Shown here in pieces: positions 13,109-16,341 of a stretch of DNA of 16,341 nucleotides (position 1 is the first letter of the stretch; each line of letters begins with the position of its first letter). The position numbers and the translations under genes are program-made. Source of the DNA: JAUZQZ01 sp964492105 (lineage in GTDB: Bacteria; Pseudomonadota; Zetaproteobacteria; Mariprofundales; Mariprofundaceae); the NCBI GenBank assembly GCA_964492105.1, contig CAZBJB010000032.1, forward strand, positions 1-16,341. Direction: 5' to 3'. The notes beneath the pieces were generated by a model. That model was not told the DNA's origin and made no database searches. It saw nothing but the letters and a program-made list of their open reading frames with translations.

Positions 13109-14116
13109 ATGACTGAATCTATTTTCCCGGTGAACACATCGGATCGATTTTCATTTCCCGAGGACGAAAAACCAAACCTCCTTGCGCAGCAACTGTTGCG
13201 GCGCATCCCTTTCGGGACAAGACCGCCTGTTGTGGAGGGGAAGGCCGTCCAGGATGAACGGATGGGGGTTTACCGCCGGGATCTTGGGCTTGTTTCCAAT
13301 AATTTAGCGATGATTTCCGATGCCATGGGCGACTCGGCCAAGACATTGCACAAAGCTGCGAAAGTCAGTGCGACACAGGTTCAGGCGATGTCGAACGAGT
13401 TTTCCATGATGGCTGAACATATGCAGCAGACCATGCGGCAGGTCTCCGAATCGACTGCGCGATCCATGGCGGGTATTAATGAACAATTGCATGCAGTCCG
13501 CGAGAAGACGCATGAAGCGGCCCACCTGGGGTTGCGGAGCCGTGGAAAAATAGAAACGATGGTGAAAGCGTCCGATGATATCGGAGGCGTCGTCAAGTTG
13601 ATTCATGATATCGCTGAGCAGACGCGGATGTTGGCCATGAACGCCACCATAGAATCAGTCAGGGTAGGCGAGGCGGGTGCCGGATTCAGGGTCATTGCGA
13701 ATGAAGTCAAAACACTGGCTGTACGTACGGCTGCGGCGACGGAGGATATATCGGCGGCGATCAAGAATATGCGTGAGCATAGCCATGACGCCACCCATGC
13801 TGCGTTAGCTATCGTGGAATCCGTAGAGCATATCAGCAATCTTACGGACAACACTACCCGCATAGCGGCTGAGGTGACCGATCATGTGACCGATCATATC
13901 GCCCATGGGACATCGGAGACCAATGATGATCTGCAGCATATGTCAAAAGGGGTAGATGCCTCGTTTGGGTATGCCGATGACGTCCGTGTCATTGCTCAAA
14001 AAACGAACCGGGAGGCGTGTCATCTACGTGCCAGCATTGATGAATTGAGCCAGTTGACGATGACGCACCTGGGCGAATTCAAGGAAACAGGTGCGGAAGG
14101 GATTGAACTTTTTTAA
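13109..14116 (+). CDS. Soluble methyl-accepting chemotaxis-type receptor
   Basis: 335 residues, no signal peptide, no membrane helix and no recognisable sensor domain. From about residue 55 on it is one long helical coiled-coil. The receptor hairpin tip that binds CheA/CheW is at about 165-207: IHDIAEQTRMLAMNATIES, then VGEAGAGF and VIANEVKTLAVRT. The usual tip reads IEAARAGEAG; here it is IESVRVGEAG, a mild deviation. The 50 N-terminal residues are proline-containing and low in predicted structure. An AAAAGGAG ribosome binding site lies 8 nt before the ATG. No cheA, cheW or cheR is in the window. A 12-bp tandem duplication lies in the C-terminal half. It may report a cytoplasmic signal such as phosphate or polyphosphate state, but that is inferred only from its neighbours. 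Confidence 0.9.
   Translation: MTESIFPVNTSDRFSFPEDEKPNLLAQQLLRRIPFGTRPPVVEGKAVQDERMGVYRRDLGLVSNNLAMISDAMGDSAKTLHKAAKVSATQVQAMSNEFSMMAEHMQQTMRQVSESTARSMAGINEQLHAVREKTHEAAHLGLRSRGKIETMVKASDDIGGVVKLIHDIAEQTRMLAMNATIESVRVGEAGAGFRVIANEVKTLAVRTAAATEDISAAIKNMREHSHDATHAALAIVESVEHISNLTDNTTRIAAEVTDHVTDHIAHGTSETNDDLQHMSKGVDASFGYADDVRVIAQKTNREACHLRASIDELSQLTMTHLGEFKETGAEGIELF
13874..13897 (+). repeat. 12-bp perfect tandem duplication inside the chemoreceptor gene
   Basis: GTGACCGATCAT occurs twice in direct succession and encodes VTDH-VTDH at residues 256-263. The reading frame is kept. Confidence 0.95.
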
Positions 14117-14195
14117 CGCTGGCTGAAATCAGAAAATCAAACCGTTACGGTATTATTCTGGAGGGTATATAACTTCTCAATTTCACGGAGATTTA

Positions 14196-14224
14196 TTGAC
14201 ATTCATCATACCCTGGTCCAGAAT
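14196..14224 (+). promoter_or_regulatory. Candidate sigma-70 promoter of the second phoU
   Basis: TTGACA (14196-14201), a 17-bp spacer and CAGAAT (14219-14224) resemble -35 and -10 hexamers (6/6 and 4/6). Transcription would then begin about 7 nt later, at or next to the ATG at 14231. No Shine-Dalgarno sequence precedes that ATG. Confidence 0.45.
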
Positions 14225-14230
14225 CATTTC

Positions 14231-14923
14231 ATGAATGTGCACACCCTAAGGCGTTTCGATGATGAGCTGACCCAGCTTAAGGAGCGCGTCCTGTCCATGG
14301 GCGGGCTGGTGGAGCGCGCCATCGGAAACGCGGTCAAAAGCATGCTGGAGCAGGATGAAAAGCTTGCCCGAAAAACCATCAACAGGGATACCGTCATAAA
14401 TACCCTGGAAATTCAATGTGACGATATCACACGCGGTATCCTTGTGCGACGTCAACCTGCGGCTACCGATCTCCGCTTTATTATTGCCACCATCAAGGTG
14501 ATAACGGATCTTGAACGCATGGGTAATCTGGCCGTGAATCTTGCCGAGGATGCCATACAAATACTGGATTGTCCGCCTGCCGATTTTTTCCGCCTGGAAA
14601 TAATGGGGAACCAGGTGCAACAGCAGACTAATCACGCCCTGGACGCCTTCTCGCAAGGGAATATTAATCTGGCCATGTCCGTCATCAGGGAAAACAGGGG
14701 CGTGGACAAATTATACAAAAACATGTATCGTGAGATGATTGACTGCATGCTGAATGATCAGCGTACCATTGGCACTTCCATCACGCTGTCCAACGCAGCC
14801 ATGAACCTGGAACGTATCGCTGATCACGCCACTAACATTGCCGAAATGGTGATTTACATGCAGCGTGGGCACGATATTCGCCATGTTGATCCTCAGGCTG
14901 CCGCCAGGATACTTGCGGGTTGA
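14231..14923 (+). CDS. phoU2: PhoU-family phosphate regulator (second copy)
   Basis: 230-residue PhoU homologue with two three-helix bundles. The first conserved helix reads ITDLERMGNLAVNLAED, with N99 where PhoU proteins commonly have Asp (the first copy has D99). The second reads NLERIADHATNIAEMVIY and is intact. RRQPAATDLRF at 73-83 matches the same block in the first copy. It is clearly paralogous to, but well diverged from, the phoU at 2901-3602. It is not linked to pst genes, but sits 115 bp after a chemoreceptor and 19 bp before a pilP-like gene. Such stray PhoU copies often regulate other transporters or kinases; which one here is unknown. The symbol phoU2 is only a label. Confidence 0.9.
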   Translation: MNVHTLRRFDDELTQLKERVLSMGGLVERAIGNAVKSMLEQDEKLARKTINRDTVINTLEIQCDDITRGILVRRQPAATDLRFIIATIKVITDLERMGNLAVNLAEDAIQILDCPPADFFRLEIMGNQVQQQTNHALDAFSQGNINLAMSVIRENRGVDKLYKNMYREMIDCMLNDQRTIGTSITLSNAAMNLERIADHATNIAEMVIYMQRGHDIRHVDPQAAARILAG

Positions 14924-14931
14924 TTTGTTTC

Positions 14932-14937
14932 GGGAGG
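14932..14937 (+). promoter_or_regulatory. Ribosome binding site deciding the pilP-like start
   Basis: GGGAGG lies 5 nt before ATG 14943, which also places the signal peptide at the N-terminus. The longer reading from 14865 would begin inside phoU2. Confidence 0.8.
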
Positions 14938-14942
14938 ATACC

Positions 14943-15476
14943 ATGGTTCGTTTGCTCATAGCAATACTCGCTGTGTTATTCGGCACAGCCGGAATCTATG
15001 CCCGGGCGAATACCGTTAAAAATCCGGACAACAACTCCGCTGGAAAGTCCATAGCGCATGAGGATGTTATCCCGGATGCCATACGGCATTTGGTGAAAGG
15101 GCCGGATGTGGATATCCAATCCCTGCGAGATCCCTTTATTTCCTATCTGGTGCTAGTTGCTTCCAGAAACCGGGAAGCGCTGGTCAAACGCCAGTCAAAT
15201 CTGGCCAGCCACAAACATGAAGTGTTGGAAGATTTTGATCTTGCAGTGCTTAAGCTGGTGGCTACCATGCGGATGGGTGAGGATCGTGTGGCCATGGTCG
15301 AGGATGCTTCAGGCAAGGGGTACATCGTCAGACGCGGTGATTACATGGGGAAAAACAATGGCCGCATTAAAAACATAACCGATAATACTCTTTATCTGGT
15401 TGAACAGATCGTCAATCCGGCTGGTGATTTCATAGAACGGTCGGTGACCCTGACCCTCAGGAAAAGCAGTCAGTAA
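14943..15476 (+). CDS. PilP-like type IV pilus alignment protein, exported
   Basis: 177 residues. Residues 1-22 form a signal peptide (MVRLLIAIL, hydrophobic core, then an A-R-A cleavage region), so the protein is periplasmic. The rest follows the PilP pattern: an LRDPF segment after a linker, a helix, then a beta domain starting DLAVLKLVATM. Next come AMVEDASGKGYIVRRGDYMGKNNGRIKNIT and a final VTLTL strand. PilP normally joins inner-membrane PilN/PilO to the secretin PilQ and is a lipoprotein; here no lipobox cysteine is visible. No pilM, pilN, pilO or pilQ is adjacent. It appears cotranscribed with the second phoU. It is either a relocated pilP or a PilP-fold protein with another job. Confidence 0.75.
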   Translation: MVRLLIAILAVLFGTAGIYARANTVKNPDNNSAGKSIAHEDVIPDAIRHLVKGPDVDIQSLRDPFISYLVLVASRNREALVKRQSNLASHKHEVLEDFDLAVLKLVATMRMGEDRVAMVEDASGKGYIVRRGDYMGKNNGRIKNITDNTLYLVEQIVNPAGDFIERSVTLTLRKSSQ

Positions 15477-15571
15477 ATCCAATCGCAGCAGCGTGATCGA
15501 CGATCTGCTTCCCTGCTCTGGCTCATTTCAGTTCATGGAGTTTGGTTCATGAGAGTATGAGAGTGTCTGAT

Positions 15572-16198
15572 ATGGCGATCCAGCGCATATTCGAGCGTCT
15601 GCAAGCCGGAAATCCCAATCCCGAAACGGAACTGCATTATCACAATCCGTTTGAACTGCTTGTTTCCGTCATTCTGTCGGCACAAGCCACGGATGTGAGC
15701 GTCAATAAGGCCACGGCAACGCTGTTTCCTGCCGCCAACACGCCAGGGGCGATCCTTGATCTGGGAGAGGAAACCCTGAAGCGTTATATTTCCTCCATCG
15801 GGCTCTATAATGGCAAGGCAAAGCATATCATCAGTACCTGTGAAATACTGATACGTGAACACGATAGCCAGATACCGGATTCCCGTGAGGCGCTGGAGAA
15901 GTTGCCCGGCGTCGGTCGCAAGACCGCCAATGTGGTACTCAATGTACTATTTGATCGGCCAACCATTGCAGTAGACACACACATCTTCCGTGTCGCCAAC
16001 AGAACCGGACTGGCATCGGAAAAAACACCACTGGCAGTAGAAAAGGCGCTGCTGAAGGTCATTCCGGACGCGTATATGAAGCATGCCCATCACTGGCTGG
16101 TGCTGCATGGACGTTATATCTGTACGGCACGCAAGCCCGGGTGCCTCATTTGTCCTATCTTTGATGAATGCCAGTGGCCAAAAAAAGGGCAGGGCTAG
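15572..16198 (+). CDS. nth: Endonuclease III (DNA glycosylase/AP lyase)
   Basis: Base-excision-repair enzyme that removes oxidised pyrimidines and cuts at abasic sites. 208 residues from ATG 15572. The helix-hairpin-helix LPGVGRKTANVVLN at 111-124 contains catalytic K117. The catalytic aspartate is D135 in VDTHIFRV. The 4Fe-4S ligands are C184, C191, C194 and C200 (spacing C-x6-C-x2-C-x5-C). Each position is exactly three less than in E. coli Nth. Upstream in-frame starts exist at TTG 15542 and ATG 15557, but 15572 has a GAGAG stretch 8 nt ahead and gives the family N-terminus. It is 95 bp after the pilP-like gene and functionally unrelated to it. Confidence 0.96.
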   Translation: MAIQRIFERLQAGNPNPETELHYHNPFELLVSVILSAQATDVSVNKATATLFPAANTPGAILDLGEETLKRYISSIGLYNGKAKHIISTCEILIREHDSQIPDSREALEKLPGVGRKTANVVLNVLFDRPTIAVDTHIFRVANRTGLASEKTPLAVEKALLKVIPDAYMKHAHHWLVLHGRYICTARKPGCLICPIFDECQWPKKGQG

Positions 16199-16270
16199 AC
16201 GGAAAGATGCTTAACCCCAAGATCCGGCATGGGTGCAATACAAAAAAGTACGTTTAAATAAGAATTAGCT

Positions 16271-16341
16271 GGACTCACCGGATAACAGTAAGCGTCAAAG
16301 CGACCCCATCTACCGCTGAAATATAAAGTTGCCAGCCTTCG
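16271..16341. mobile_element. Possible edge of an insertion sequence (tentative)
   Basis: The last ~70 bp contain GTCAAAGCGACCCC followed about 20 bp later by AAAGTTGCC. This resembles, from memory, the repeated terminal boxes of some IS21-family elements. No transposase is in view and no end can be fixed. The stretch 16199-16270 shows nothing I can name. Confidence 0.2.

Noticed and set aside
1..16341. CRISPR array, tRNA or rRNA genes
   Set aside because: No regularly spaced short direct repeats, and no cloverleaf or conserved rRNA segment was seen on either strand.

Overview
The window (16.3 kb, G+C slightly above half by eye) is chromosomal DNA of a Gram-negative bacterium, most likely a gamma- or Acidithiobacillia-like member of the Pseudomonadota. 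The clues are an Nth protein that lines up with E. coli Nth at every catalytic and cluster residue (constant offset of three), a PilP-type pilus protein and a SixA phosphatase. I cannot name the genus.

Layout. (1) 1-158: the right end of a 160-bp-class structured repeat, then the pstC leader. (2) 159-3602, plus strand: pstC-pstA-pstB-phoU, the high-affinity phosphate importer without pstS and without phoB/phoR in view. A perfect 15-bp hairpin sits between pstB and phoU. (3) 3773-5305, plus: ppx, an exopolyphosphatase. (4) 5358-8882, minus: ppk1-CHAD-sixA, read as one operon (ATGA overlap, then a 7-nt gap), convergent with ppx. (5) 8883-9000: a divergent control region with several TGTCAT half-sites resembling Pho boxes. 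(6) 9001-12905, plus: a soluble hybrid histidine kinase, a second and complete copy of the structured repeat, a small degenerate receiver-like protein, and an EAL-CBS-GGDEF cyclic-di-GMP protein. (7) 12906-13108: a control region with three Pho-box-like 7-mers at an exact 11-bp period, plus a hairpin. (8) 13109-16198, plus: a cytoplasmic chemoreceptor, a second phoU, a solitary pilP-like gene and nth. (9) 16199-16341: no gene; the last ~65 bp may be the edge of an insertion sequence.

How the genes fit together. Pst and PhoU take up and gate phosphate. Ppk1 stores it as polyphosphate, Ppx hydrolyses it, and CHAD proteins are known to bind polyphosphate. SixA removes phosphate from phosphohistidine. 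To the right are a sensor-less kinase, a degenerate receiver, a c-di-GMP enzyme, a soluble chemoreceptor, a second PhoU and a pilus-alignment-type protein. My inference is a phosphate/polyphosphate-responsive signalling neighbourhood that may link phosphate state to c-di-GMP and surface behaviour. The strongest new signals are the two copies of the foldback repeat, placed in the same orientation just before plus-strand genes, and the Pho-box-like sites before ppk1 and before the chemoreceptor. All coordinates and motif counts were read by eye; no database search was possible.
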